Of a DNA stretch of 37,393 nt, positions 16,828 through 25,148 are shown in pieces. Position 1 is the stretch's first letter. Every line of letters begins with the position of its first letter. Below the pieces are notes generated by a model. The model had not been told where the DNA came from, did not search any database, and saw only the letters and a program-made list of their open reading frames with translations. The position numbers and the translations under genes were made by a program. Source of the DNA: an uncultured Planctomycetota bacterium (GTDB lineage Bacteria; Planctomycetota; Phycisphaerae; SM23-33); NCBI GenBank assembly GCA_903892515.1, contig CAITIS010000046.1, positions 1 through 37,393 of the forward strand, read 5' to 3'.

Positions 16828-18814
16828 CACGTTCCGACACCCCGAAGTGACGGACGATGACATCGGCTGGGCATCTACATTACTAGGCCTTCCGGGGGAT
16901 GCATTCACGAGATCAGACGGCAAGGACACCCGGCAGGACGTCCTGAAATCGATAGTTCCAATGGACATTGCGGCCTGCCCCGGGAGCGGCAAGACCACGC
17001 TCCTCGTGGCCAAGTTGGCCATCTTGGGAAAGAAGTGGCAATACCGCACACGCGGAATATGCGTCTTGTCGCATACCAACGCAGCTCGGCGAGAGATCGA
17101 AAGCCGCCTTGGAAACACGGCGCCCGGGCGGCACCTGCTGTCTTATCCGCATTTCATTGGAACCATTCAGCGATTCATCGACGAGTTCCTTGCGCTCCCG
17201 TGGCTGCGATCTCAGGGGATTCCGGTTAGGATGGTGGACACGGACACGTGTCTCCGCAGACGCTGGAATGCCCTGTCGCGCGGTACGCGGCAAGGCCTCG
17301 AAAGCAACCGCTATGATTCGTCCGTGTTGCGAATCATAGCGCCTGACTATAGTGTTCGAGACTTGCGATGGGGCAGAGGCAAGCTTGGCAGGCAGACTAC
17401 CACGTATCGGCAGATTCAGGATGCCTGTAAAGACTCTATCGCCGGGGGGTACCTCTGCTATGATGAAATGTTCGTGTTCGCAAGCGACTGTCTGGATAAG
17501 GTGCCGCAGCTCACGCACATACTCCGAGACCGTTTCCCGCTGTTGTTCATGGACGAGGCTCAAGACAATAGTGAAGTCCAATCAGCATTGCTGCACCGCA
17601 TCTTCACGGCTGGCCCCAGCCCAGTCGTGCGTCAGCGCCTTGGCGATCCGAATCAGGCGATATATGACTTTCTCGGTGCTGAGGAGGCCGATACTGATGC
17701 ATTTCCCAATCATGCGAACAAGACGGACTTGCCGAATAGCCACAGGTTCGGTCAGACGATCGCCAACCTTGCGGACCCGCTGGGGTTGGACCCTTATGGC
17801 CTCAAGGGCCATGGCCCCCGCAAACCGTTCGGATCAGGCGCGGCTGACGCGGAGCATACCATCTTTCTGTTCAGCGATGATGGCGTCGACAGGCTCCTTG
17901 ACGCTTACGCTGACCTTCTAGCAGACACTTTCACGGAGCAGGAGCTGCGGGAGGGAATCTTCACCGCTGTTGGCCAAATACACAGCCCGACCGGGGACGA
18001 CCATAAGCCGCGCCACGTAGGTCACTACTGGGCTAGTTACGATTCAGGCATGACGCGGGCTGATCCGAAGCCTGAGACCCTAGCGGGATACATTTTGGTC
18101 GGACGGGCAAGGGCTGAGGCGACTGGGGAAGCCGGAGCTGCCGTGGAGAAGATTGCCGAAGGCATTCTCCGTCTTGCTGAGATGGCACCGGGGGGCGACC
18201 AAGCCACAAGGCGTGCCCGCGGGCACAGACAGATCCTGGCCTTGCTTGAGCAAAGCAGCGACATTCGTCAACGCTATGAGGATATGGTAGGCGCCTTCGC
18301 ATTGAGGAGGGAGGTAGTCGCCAAGGAGACGTGGGACAGCAAATGGTGTGCAGTCGCGCGAGAAATCGCCGAGGCCGTTGCGAACGTTCCTCTTTCCCGA
18401 GGCGAAGCCGACGAGTTTCTGCGATGGGACCGGGGCAGCGCATCCGCGCCAGCGGGTCAAGATCACAAGGCGAGCCTCAACAACATGTATCGACGGACCA
18501 AGAATGGGAAGATGGTAGCCATTCGGGTGGGCTCGGTCCACGCCGCGAAAGGTGAGACGCATACGGCGACGTTAGTCCTGGAAACCTTCTGGAACAGGCA
18601 CAACCTTGAATCGCTGCTTCCATGGCTGAACGGTAGCAAGAAGGGCAAGCCATCCCAAGGTATCGAGCAGCCTAAGCGCCTTAAGGTTCATTACGTGGCT
18701 ATGACCCGCCCTACACACCTCTTGTGCTTGGCGATACGACAGGCCGCAGTTGACAACAACAGTGAACAAGAGTTGATGGATCGCGGCTGGGCAATCAGGC
18801 GCATCGGTCGCTGA
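16820..18814 (+). CDS. UvrD/Rep-type SF1 helicase, GajB-like
   Basis: A 664-aa superfamily 1A helicase with all main motifs: I CPGSGKTT (53-60), Ia LSHTNAARREIESR, II MDEAQD (244-249), III GDPNQAIYDFLG (275-286), IV NSHRFG, V VGSVHAAKGETH and VI HYVAMTRPTHLL. The chosen ATG at 16820 overlaps the upstream stop (ATGTATGA) and has AGAGGAGG ahead; the frame is open to 16769 but lacks a better site. In Gabija the helicase senses DNA ends or unwound DNA and works in complex with GajA. It is longer than the Bacillus GajB (about 494 aa), with extra sequence between motifs IV and V. No gene follows for about 220 bp. Confidence 0.85.
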   Translation: MYDTFRHPEVTDDDIGWASTLLGLPGDAFTRSDGKDTRQDVLKSIVPMDIAACPGSGKTTLLVAKLAILGKKWQYRTRGICVLSHTNAARREIESRLGNTAPGRHLLSYPHFIGTIQRFIDEFLALPWLRSQGIPVRMVDTDTCLRRRWNALSRGTRQGLESNRYDSSVLRIIAPDYSVRDLRWGRGKLGRQTTTYRQIQDACKDSIAGGYLCYDEMFVFASDCLDKVPQLTHILRDRFPLLFMDEAQDNSEVQSALLHRIFTAGPSPVVRQRLGDPNQAIYDFLGAEEADTDAFPNHANKTDLPNSHRFGQTIANLADPLGLDPYGLKGHGPRKPFGSGAADAEHTIFLFSDDGVDRLLDAYADLLADTFTEQELREGIFTAVGQIHSPTGDDHKPRHVGHYWASYDSGMTRADPKPETLAGYILVGRARAEATGEAGAAVEKIAEGILRLAEMAPGGDQATRRARGHRQILALLEQSSDIRQRYEDMVGAFALRREVVAKETWDSKWCAVAREIAEAVANVPLSRGEADEFLRWDRGSASAPAGQDHKASLNNMYRRTKNGKMVAIRVGSVHAAKGETHTATLVLETFWNRHNLESLLPWLNGSKKGKPSQGIEQPKRLKVHYVAMTRPTHLLCLAIRQAAVDNNSEQELMDRGWAIRRIGR

Positions 18815-18918
18815 TTGCGTCACTGCCCGATTGCCGCGATACCACATCCTGCCTGCTCCGGCTTGCGTCGCCGAGGAACCGTCCGCTGGTGTTGGCCGAC
18901 AACTCCGAACTGGCTGGC

Positions 18919-18936
18919 GTAAGTTAACGGTAGAGG
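18919..18936 (+). promoter_or_regulatory. GTA-R-GTTAAC-type motif, copy 1
   Basis: GTAAGTTAACGGTAGAGG closely matches 25868-25885 and, less well, 31955-31973. It lies in the 218-bp gap before the recombination operon. The role is unknown: it could be a promoter element, an operator or a leader motif. Confidence 0.4.
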
Positions 18937-19032
18937 CGCCGCCATCGCGGCAGCCATTTGATCAGCCAGGCACCAGACGCCGCTCCGATCCCGACGGGAA
19001 GGTCGCTGTGGGTGCGTGTGGGAGACCTACGC

Positions 19033-19233
19033 ATGCACGCGACCGACGCGGACGAGATGACGCCTCAGCAGCGACTCGATGAAATCGCCGACATCCTAGC
19101 CAGTGGCTTTCTACGGCTGCGCCGCCGCACCGGGCATGTTCCTGGTGTCGAACATGGCAGTTCCCCGCCTGCCGAAAACTCTTTTTCACTCCCGTCAGAA
19201 TTGCCTGGATGCCTCGCCACCCCCTCTCCCTGA
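19033..19233 (+). CDS. Small protein heading the recombinase operon (66 aa)
   Basis: The core MTPQQRLDEIADILASGFLRLRRR resembles small proteins I associate with DUF2924/serine-recombinase modules; the family has no known function. The last part is Pro/Ser-rich and looks less conserved. The ATG at 19033 has GGAG 9-12 bp upstream; an internal ATG (codon 9) begins the conserved segment and is an alternative. It is followed 51 bp later by the DUF2924 gene. The function is unknown; linkage suggests a recombination accessory or regulator. Confidence 0.6.
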   Translation: MHATDADEMTPQQRLDEIADILASGFLRLRRRTGHVPGVEHGSSPPAENSFSLPSELPGCLATPSP

Positions 19234-19284
19234 TGTGCTTGCGGTTAACGAAGTGGAGAGCGCAAGAACATGGGAGTGTGGAAC

Positions 19285-19782
19285 ATGGAACAGTTGAACG
19301 TCGGGAAGGTGCTATCGACCCTCGAGGGCTTGACCGTCAGGCAGTTGCGGGAGCGGTACGTCGAGGTCTTCGAGGAGCCGACCAACTCGCGGCACAAGGA
19401 TTTCCTCATCAAGCGGATCATCTGGCGCATCCAGGCGGTGGCCCACGGCGGGCTGTCGGAGCGGGCCCGGACGCGGGCAGCGGAACTGGCTAACGATGCC
19501 GACCTGCGGATGCTGCCACCGCGTGCGAACCCTTGCGGCAGCGCCGGCGCCCTGACCGCCGTGGGCAAGATTGCCGTTCAGCAGGATGATCATCCCTTGA
19601 TGCCCGGGACTGTCCTCACGCGGCCATACAAGGACCGGACGGTCCGCGTGCTGGTCATGGACAACGGATTCGAATACGAGGGCAAGGTATACCGGTCGCT
19701 TTCGGCCATCGCCAAGGTGGTGACGGGATCGCACTGGAACGGCCACCTCTTCTTCGGAATCGTTAAGGAGGCCCGTAAATGA
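19285..19782 (+). CDS. DUF2924 protein, recombinase partner
   Basis: A DUF2924-type protein. The N-terminal stretch LTVRQLRERYVEVFEEPTNSRHKDFLIKRI is characteristic, and the C-terminal half contains VLVMDNGFEYEGKVYRSLSAIAKVVTGSHWNGHLFFGI. It is basic overall and likely binds DNA. Two starts are possible: ATG 19270 (170 aa, GGAGAG 9 bp before) or ATG 19285 (165 aa, GGGAG before). I prefer 19285 because it leads directly into the conserved NVGKVLSTLEGLT. Its stop overlaps the recombinase start (ATGA), so the two are co-translated. Genes of this family repeatedly sit before large serine recombinases, suggesting a targeting or directionality role (inference). Confidence 0.8.
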   Translation: MEQLNVGKVLSTLEGLTVRQLRERYVEVFEEPTNSRHKDFLIKRIIWRIQAVAHGGLSERARTRAAELANDADLRMLPPRANPCGSAGALTAVGKIAVQQDDHPLMPGTVLTRPYKDRTVRVLVMDNGFEYEGKVYRSLSAIAKVVTGSHWNGHLFFGIVKEARK

Positions 19783-21350
19783 AACGATCTTCTGTAGCAG
19801 CCCCTGTGGCCACGCGGACCATCCGGTGCGCCGTCTATACCCGCAAAAGCACCGAGGAAGGCCTCGATCAGGATTTCAATTCGCTGGATGCCCAGCGAGA
19901 GTCGGGCGAGGCCTACATCGCCAGCCAGAAGGCCGAGGGCTGGGTTTGCCTGCCCACGCGTTACGATGACGGCGGGTACACCGGCGGCAACATAGATCGC
20001 CCGGCATTTCAGCGGCTCTTAGCCGACATCGAGGCGGGCCAACTCGATTGCGTCGTCGTCTACAAGGTCGACCGCTTCTCCCGCAGCCTGATGGACTTCG
20101 CCAAGGTGATGTCCAGGCTTGAGGAGCAAGGCGTCACGTTCGTCTCGGTCACGCAGCAGTTCAACACGACCACGTCGATGGGCCGGTTGACCTTGAATAT
20201 CCTGCTCTCCTTCGGACAGTTCGAACGGGAGATCATTTCCGAGCGCACCCGCGACAAGATCGCCGCGGCCCGCCGCAAGGGGAAGTGGCACGGCGGCATG
20301 TCGGTCCTGGGCTACGACGTGGACTCCAAGACGCGGTACCTGGTGGTCAACGAGCCGGAGGCCGCCCATGTCAGCGAAATATTTGAACTGTACCTGAAGG
20401 AGCGAACGCTTCTGTCGGTGGTCCATGAACTGTCCCGTCGCGGCTGGCGGAACAAGGCGTGGATTACCCACAAGGGCCGCCAGCGCGGCGGGCGTCTGTT
20501 CAACAAGAACAGCCTTTTCAGGCTGCTGACGAACGTGACCTACGTGGGCAAGATCCGCTACAAGGAGGAAATCCTGCCCGGCCAGCACGCCGCCCTGGTC
20601 AACGCGGACGTGTACAACCAGGTCCAGGAGCTTCTTCGCCGCAACGGTCGCAGCTCCGGCAACGAGCTGCGGAATATTTCCGGCGCCCTTCTGAAAGGGC
20701 TGGTCCGGTGCAAGTCCTGTGATTGCGCCATGATCCACTCGCATACGCTTAAAGGACGCAGGCGCTACCGCTACTATGTCTGCTCGCACGCGCAGAAGAT
20801 GGGCTGGCAAGCCTGCGCCACCAAGTCCGTCCCGGCCGCCGAACTTGAGCGGTTCGTGATCGAGCAAGTTCGAGCCATCGGCAAGGACGACGCGATGATC
20901 GGCGCGACGATCGAACGAGTCCGCCGGCAGAGCCAACAGGCCATCGAGGCGCTTGAAAATGAGCGGCACCATCTCCAGCAGGAGCTCCAGCGGATGGACG
21001 CAGAGGTCCGTAAGCTCGCCATCATGCCGCCAGACGACGTGACGACCGGCATGCTCGCCAGCCTCCAGGAGCGGACACGCCTCGCCGAGCAGCGAGCAAC
21101 GCAGGTCCGCGAGCAGATACTGGCCCTGAGCAAGCAGGTCGTGGACGAGCGCGAGGTGGTGACGGCATTGAGCGTCTTCGACCCGGTCTGGGACTCGCTG
21201 ACCAGCCGGGAGCAGGCGCGCATCCTGCAGATGATGGTGGAGCGGGTCGAGTATGACGGGGTCAAAGCGACTGTGGCGGTCACCTTCCGGCCGGCGGGCC
21301 TAAAGATGTTCGCCGACGAGGTGAATGGGGCCAAGAGGGACCAAGCATGA
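19779..21350 (+). CDS. Large serine recombinase
   Basis: A 523-aa site-specific recombinase. The resolvase catalytic domain (about 1-165) has nucleophile S24 in YTRKSTEEG, arginines in the YKVDRFSRSL helix, and LLSFGQFEREIISERTRDKI. A recombinase domain (about 180-290, KWHGGMSVLGYDVD onward) follows. The zinc ribbon has cysteines in VRCKSCDCAM and YYVCSHAQKMGWQAC. A coiled coil at about 385-455 typically controls integration versus excision. The family integrates, excises or transposes elements through 2-bp staggered cuts. It sits in an ATGA-coupled operon with DUF2924 upstream and an HTH protein downstream. It is intact and probably active. The att sites were not identified. Confidence 0.95.
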   Translation: MKRSSVAAPVATRTIRCAVYTRKSTEEGLDQDFNSLDAQRESGEAYIASQKAEGWVCLPTRYDDGGYTGGNIDRPAFQRLLADIEAGQLDCVVVYKVDRFSRSLMDFAKVMSRLEEQGVTFVSVTQQFNTTTSMGRLTLNILLSFGQFEREIISERTRDKIAAARRKGKWHGGMSVLGYDVDSKTRYLVVNEPEAAHVSEIFELYLKERTLLSVVHELSRRGWRNKAWITHKGRQRGGRLFNKNSLFRLLTNVTYVGKIRYKEEILPGQHAALVNADVYNQVQELLRRNGRSSGNELRNISGALLKGLVRCKSCDCAMIHSHTLKGRRRYRYYVCSHAQKMGWQACATKSVPAAELERFVIEQVRAIGKDDAMIGATIERVRRQSQQAIEALENERHHLQQELQRMDAEVRKLAIMPPDDVTTGMLASLQERTRLAEQRATQVREQILALSKQVVDEREVVTALSVFDPVWDSLTSREQARILQMMVERVEYDGVKATVAVTFRPAGLKMFADEVNGAKRDQA

Positions 21351-21775
21351 TCGACTTGACGAACGAGACCTTCACCCTCGAATCCGAGGTCCATTTTCAG
21401 ATCGGACGCAGGGGCCGCAAGCAAATGCTAGCCGGCCGTGAGACCCCGGCGGTCGAAACGGCAGGGGCCGTTCCCAGGCTGGCCCGGCTGCTTGCTTTGG
21501 CCATCCGTTTCGAGGGCTTTGTGCGCGCCGGCGAGGTGCGCGACTACGCGGATATTGCCCGGCTGGGCCACGTCACGCGGGCTCGGGTGACCCAAATCAT
21601 GAACCTGCTGAACCTCGCCCCAGATATCCAGGAGGAGATTCTCTTCCTGCCCCCGACGGCCAAGGTGCGGCAGGCCCTTCCGGAGCGGCGGATTCGCTCC
21701 ATCGCAGCCGTTCCGGACTGGCGGAAGCAGCGCAAGGCTTGGGCCTCGGTGAAGCTGTCGGCCGAACAGGGCTGA
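21347..21775 (+). CDS. KorB/ParB-type HTH protein downstream of the recombinase
   Basis: A 142-aa basic protein whose central helix-turn-helix (DYADIARLGHVTRARVTQIMNLLNLAPDIQEEILFLPP) resembles the DNA-binding part of ParB/KorB proteins. The ParB nuclease-like N-terminus is missing. The start overlaps the recombinase stop (ATGA). It is likely a DNA-binding accessory factor or operon repressor. Small HTH genes of this kind commonly end such recombinase operons. Confidence 0.75.
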   Translation: MIDLTNETFTLESEVHFQIGRRGRKQMLAGRETPAVETAGAVPRLARLLALAIRFEGFVRAGEVRDYADIARLGHVTRARVTQIMNLLNLAPDIQEEILFLPPTAKVRQALPERRIRSIAAVPDWRKQRKAWASVKLSAEQG

Positions 21776-21811
21776 TCCCGCTTGGACGAGGTTTATGGCA
21801 GGAAATCCAAA

Positions 21812-21869
21812 GTGGGTCATGCTATCTTATCTTGGTTCTTGACCTGTTGAGCGAGGTGGGTCATATTAT
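21812..21869 (+). promoter_or_regulatory. Candidate promoter with GTGGGTCAT direct repeats
   Basis: TTGACC (21839-21844) is followed after 17 bp by CATATT (21862-21867), or after 19 bp by TATTAT (21864-21869). GTGGGTCAT occurs twice, at 21812-21820 and 21856-21864, 44 bp apart, flanking the -35 and abutting the -10. That arrangement suits a repressor site. This would drive the large unknown gene starting at about 21969. The region is AT-rich compared with its neighbours. Confidence 0.5.
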
Positions 21870-21968
21870 GTCTGTTCGTATTTTGTTAGCCTGCACAGGA
21901 TCGCAAGAGATTCCTGCGTTCCTGCGGTGGGCGTGGTGTGCGGGCGACGCACGGCCGTGGGTACGCGC

Positions 21969-24614
21969 ATGGACGTAGATGGTTCAATTCAGGTTCCGGG
22001 CGTTTATCTATTCGCCTGTCACAATCGCGACAGCCGTCTTTCGCCGGGCACGGTCTTCTTCCACCTTGACGACGAGTCGCTGAGCGGTTCCCTCCTCGCT
22101 CTGCTCCAGAAGGAGTATGGCGATGGCGAGGGCAGTCCTACATTCCACGCGCAGGCCTCGGACGATACCGCTGAGGCGGACCAGATTCTGCTTGACGAAG
22201 CCATCGACGAACTCGCCATCTACGACGATCCTGATCCAGGAGTCTATGACTCACCGCCATCGAGGGAGACGATACTTCGGTCGTTCTACGCACGCCGGGC
22301 AGAACGATGGGCCGATATGCTACGGTCCAGGAAGGCCAAGACTTCCGACTCACCGGCCAGAAATAATAGCCCGTTGGCGGACGACGTGCTCCTGCAGATT
22401 TGTCGCACATCGACTGAAGATGAACTAGTCACCACACAGTGGATGGCAGATCTGCGGCTCGTGGCCTCCCTCGTCGATACCAGTCGCACCTCGAATCGGA
22501 TCGGACTGGAGCACGCCGTGACCATGCTGGCCGGATGCATCGGCCAACTTCCGCAGTATAACCCCACGCACCTTCCGTTCGGATACAGCGGCCCGACGAT
22601 CAAATCGGATTTCTGGATGGACCGCGACACCCTGGAGCAAGTTGCGAAGCAGATCGTCGGTTTGATCTGGCACGACATGGACCCGGACGTTGTGGCGTCT
22701 GATGTCACGCGCGCTGTCTCCGAGGCGATCCGCCTTGGCTTCCTGGAACAACAGGAATACGACGCGTGGCGGCCGGGGATGCGGAGCGGGTCGGGCTGGC
22801 GCTCTGCAGTGACTGCTACCCCTTACGGCACGACGAAGGCGCGAACCTGTTCCGAGGCGGCACCGCCCCAGACAAAGACGAACGGCCATAGACCGGCACG
22901 ACCAGGCCGCTCGAGTTCCGGTCGCCCCGATGTTGCCGACGGATGGAAGTTTGAACCGCTCGACGAAGGTGAAGTGCGAGCCAGCAACCAGAGGCTGTGC
23001 GCCGATTACGCTGCGATGGATGAGCATGACCTACTGGCTATCAGTGCGAGATGGCGGCAGATGGCAAACATTTTCACCGAAGCCGCAAAGCGGACTGGAC
23101 ACTACCACGGCCACATCGTTCATGACGATGACGTCCTTCGCGTGACGAAGATTCTCGAAACCGCCGTTTCCCATCGTGACATTGATGGGGTGAGCAGACT
23201 TGGCCGATGCCTGCGTCGCCCCGACGACGGTCATCTTCACTGGGCATTGGCTACGCTCGATGAACTTGACGCGAAGCTAAGGTCCGAAGCATCAACCAAG
23301 ACAAGCAAGAGACCCGAAAACGGAGATTCGGACCAAACCCCGGTCGGACAACTTGCAGCAGCTTTGCAGGAACTGAGACTGGTGACCGGCGAACTGCTCC
23401 ATCTCTCTGAGAAGGTGGACATCTATCCGGAAGCGAAGATTAAGGCATACCACAAGGCATTGCACGATGCTGAAGCACATGTTGATGGGATCAATGCGCA
23501 CCTCGCGTATGGTCGCGAGAAGCCCGGACAGATTGAGACGGACATCCGCGAAACTCTCCATAAGCTGTCGAGGGAGATGGAGCATGTCACCTCTGATTAC
23601 AATGACCGGCCAGGGGCGTACCCACTGCCCAAGGAGGTCACGGCCTCCGGGTGGGAAGCGTTGAAGGGGTTGCTGCCGCTAGAGATGGTGCTGACGATGA
23701 CCACGATGAAGCCCGGCGAACTGGAGATGCCGGTTGAGGATCGGCGTGTCTCGGGCCTGATACTCCTCATGTTGCTGGCGCAGGCCTACTACAAGATGCT
23801 GGAGTGCGTCATTTCGATGGCCAGTTGGTGTTCGGCTCTCGATGTGGAATTGAACCAATCCTATCTCTGGGTCACCACCAGCCTGACAAACCTGCTGAAG
23901 AACCATGACGACCTGAAGGACTTCCCGGTCCAATTTGAGCCGCTGTTCCCTGACCTCTACCCGTCAACGGTACGGGACCTTGATTGGGATGACATGGTGG
24001 CTCCGGAGGCCGAGCGATTCCTCAGCACCGTCCAGAGGTACGCTCACGAGAAAGGCGTCTACGAGCCCGAGGAGGGATCAACCGCCTGGACGTTTGTGCA
24101 GCTATTCAGGCCCTCGGTTGAAGCCGCGATCTCCCGCGCCATAGGCTACCAGAAACGGATGCACCAGTATGCACAGAAGACGTTCGGGGGTGTTTCTGCT
24201 GGCAGAAACATTCAGGCAGGTGGCGATGTCAAAGCCGCTGGTGAAATCAGCGCTGGTGGCGAGATCACAGCCGGCGGCGATGTTCAGGCTGGAACGGCCT
24301 TAACGCAAGCGAGTTCTGGCGCCACATCGCCTCAATCCAGCGATGAGCAACCCTCGGGCCCCGCCGTCGACATGGGGAGCCCCGGCGAAAACTGCCGTGT
24401 GCTGGGGATAGAGAAGAAGCCGCTCACAGACGGACAACGAGCCGTGGTTTCAGTTCTTCTCAATGCCGGTGCCGACGGATTGAGCAAGGACGCAATCGAG
24501 CACGTTAGGGCAAGCGCTCGGCGCATCTTGAAGACGCTCGCCAAGGATGAAGACTGGGCGAAGGTCATTCTCCTTCCTGGGCAAACCAATGGGCGGTATC
24601 GCATCAAGACGTAG
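21969..24614 (+). CDS. Unrecognised 881-aa protein with hexapeptide repeats and winged-helix tail
   Basis: I do not recognise this family. An acidic N-terminal part begins GVYLFACHNRDSRLSPGTVFFHLDD. The middle is helical, including WKFEPLDEGEVRASNQRL and a hydrophobic stretch VSGLILLMLLAQAYYKMLECVI that may be a core helix or membrane-associated. At 24195-24293 five tandem hexapeptides of the GGDVKA/AGEISA/GGEITA kind occur, as in left-handed beta-helices and bactofilin-type assemblies. A linker and a segment resembling a winged helix (LTDGQRAVVSVLLNAGADGLSKDAIEHVRASARRIL, ending NGRYRIKT) finish it. The frame is open to 21927; ATG 21969 is the first ATG. A 36-codon ORF (21868-21978) precedes and overlaps the start. 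It follows the recombinase operon by 193 bp and may be cargo. Confidence 0.75.
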   Translation: MDVDGSIQVPGVYLFACHNRDSRLSPGTVFFHLDDESLSGSLLALLQKEYGDGEGSPTFHAQASDDTAEADQILLDEAIDELAIYDDPDPGVYDSPPSRETILRSFYARRAERWADMLRSRKAKTSDSPARNNSPLADDVLLQICRTSTEDELVTTQWMADLRLVASLVDTSRTSNRIGLEHAVTMLAGCIGQLPQYNPTHLPFGYSGPTIKSDFWMDRDTLEQVAKQIVGLIWHDMDPDVVASDVTRAVSEAIRLGFLEQQEYDAWRPGMRSGSGWRSAVTATPYGTTKARTCSEAAPPQTKTNGHRPARPGRSSSGRPDVADGWKFEPLDEGEVRASNQRLCADYAAMDEHDLLAISARWRQMANIFTEAAKRTGHYHGHIVHDDDVLRVTKILETAVSHRDIDGVSRLGRCLRRPDDGHLHWALATLDELDAKLRSEASTKTSKRPENGDSDQTPVGQLAAALQELRLVTGELLHLSEKVDIYPEAKIKAYHKALHDAEAHVDGINAHLAYGREKPGQIETDIRETLHKLSREMEHVTSDYNDRPGAYPLPKEVTASGWEALKGLLPLEMVLTMTTMKPGELEMPVEDRRVSGLILLMLLAQAYYKMLECVISMASWCSALDVELNQSYLWVTTSLTNLLKNHDDLKDFPVQFEPLFPDLYPSTVRDLDWDDMVAPEAERFLSTVQRYAHEKGVYEPEEGSTAWTFVQLFRPSVEAAISRAIGYQKRMHQYAQKTFGGVSAGRNIQAGGDVKAAGEISAGGEITAGGDVQAGTALTQASSGATSPQSSDEQPSGPAVDMGSPGENCRVLGIEKKPLTDGQRAVVSVLLNAGADGLSKDAIEHVRASARRILKTLAKDEDWAKVILLPGQTNGRYRIKT

Positions 24615-24685
24615 GTCCACCTGCGCACACCTTTGACCACCGTGTTCGTCCACCTCTGAGCACGAAGGTACACCACACTCTGCTT

Positions 24686-24736
24686 GAGAATCCGTGCAGC
24701 ATCGCAATTGGGCGATGCATAGCACAAAGGATTCTC
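24686..24736 (+). promoter_or_regulatory. Two-part inverted repeat overlapping a ribosome site
   Basis: Outer arms GAGAATCC (24686-24693) and GGATTCTC (24729-24736) and inner arms GCATCGC/GCGATGC form a long stem. It ends 3 bp before the ATG at 24740. The only AAGG ribosome site (24727-24730) overlaps the 3' arm. Folded in RNA it would hide the start; as DNA it could be an operator. Two GTCCACCT direct repeats lie just upstream (about 24617 and 24650). Confidence 0.6.
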
Positions 24737-24739
24737 GAC

Positions 24740-25081
24740 ATGATTTCAGCAGCACGCCCCGACCGGCTTCAACACGTTTCCAGTTCCAGTAGGCGGCTCA
24801 TCCGCCTGATGCAGTCCCTCAACTTCGGCCGCATTGACGGCCTCGTCGTCCGGGGTGGCCAGCCCGTCCTGGACCCGCTCCCGGAGATCATCCGCGAGGT
24901 CAAATTCTGTAGCGAAACCGGCCCGCGGCCAGAACTCGCCATCGATGACTTTCTCCTCAAGGCCCAGGTGGTCGAGTTCTTCGACCAGCTCCACGTCCTG
25001 GGCGACGGGATCATCGAATCCCTGGAGATCAAACACGGTCTGCCCTTCCGCATGACCGTCCGCGACCCCGCGCGCCTGTAG
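24740..25081 (+). CDS. Conserved-looking small protein of the phage-type region (113 aa)
   Basis: An acidic mixed alpha/beta protein with no known fold that I can name. Ordered, non-repetitive sequence such as LMQSLNFGRIDGLVVRGGQPVLDP, REVKFCSETGPRPELAIDDFLLKAQ and EFFDQLHVLGDGIIESLEIKHGLPFRM supports a real gene. The ATG at 24740 comes right after the inverted repeat, suggesting controlled translation or transcription. It is the first gene of the early-type block and precedes the sigma-like gene by 173 bp. A regulatory role is possible but unproven. Confidence 0.65.
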   Translation: MISAARPDRLQHVSSSSRRLIRLMQSLNFGRIDGLVVRGGQPVLDPLPEIIREVKFCSETGPRPELAIDDFLLKAQVVEFFDQLHVLGDGIIESLEIKHGLPFRMTVRDPARL

Positions 25082-25148
25082 CGGCGGGCTTACATCCGAA
25101 TACGCAACTCGTCTGACAGTTAACCGGCCGCGATGCGGAGGTCGCTGT

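Noticed and set aside
18815..19032. A gene in the gap after the helicase
   Set aside because: Short frames here are proline-rich or start within the preceding gene's tail and have no supporting ribosome site.
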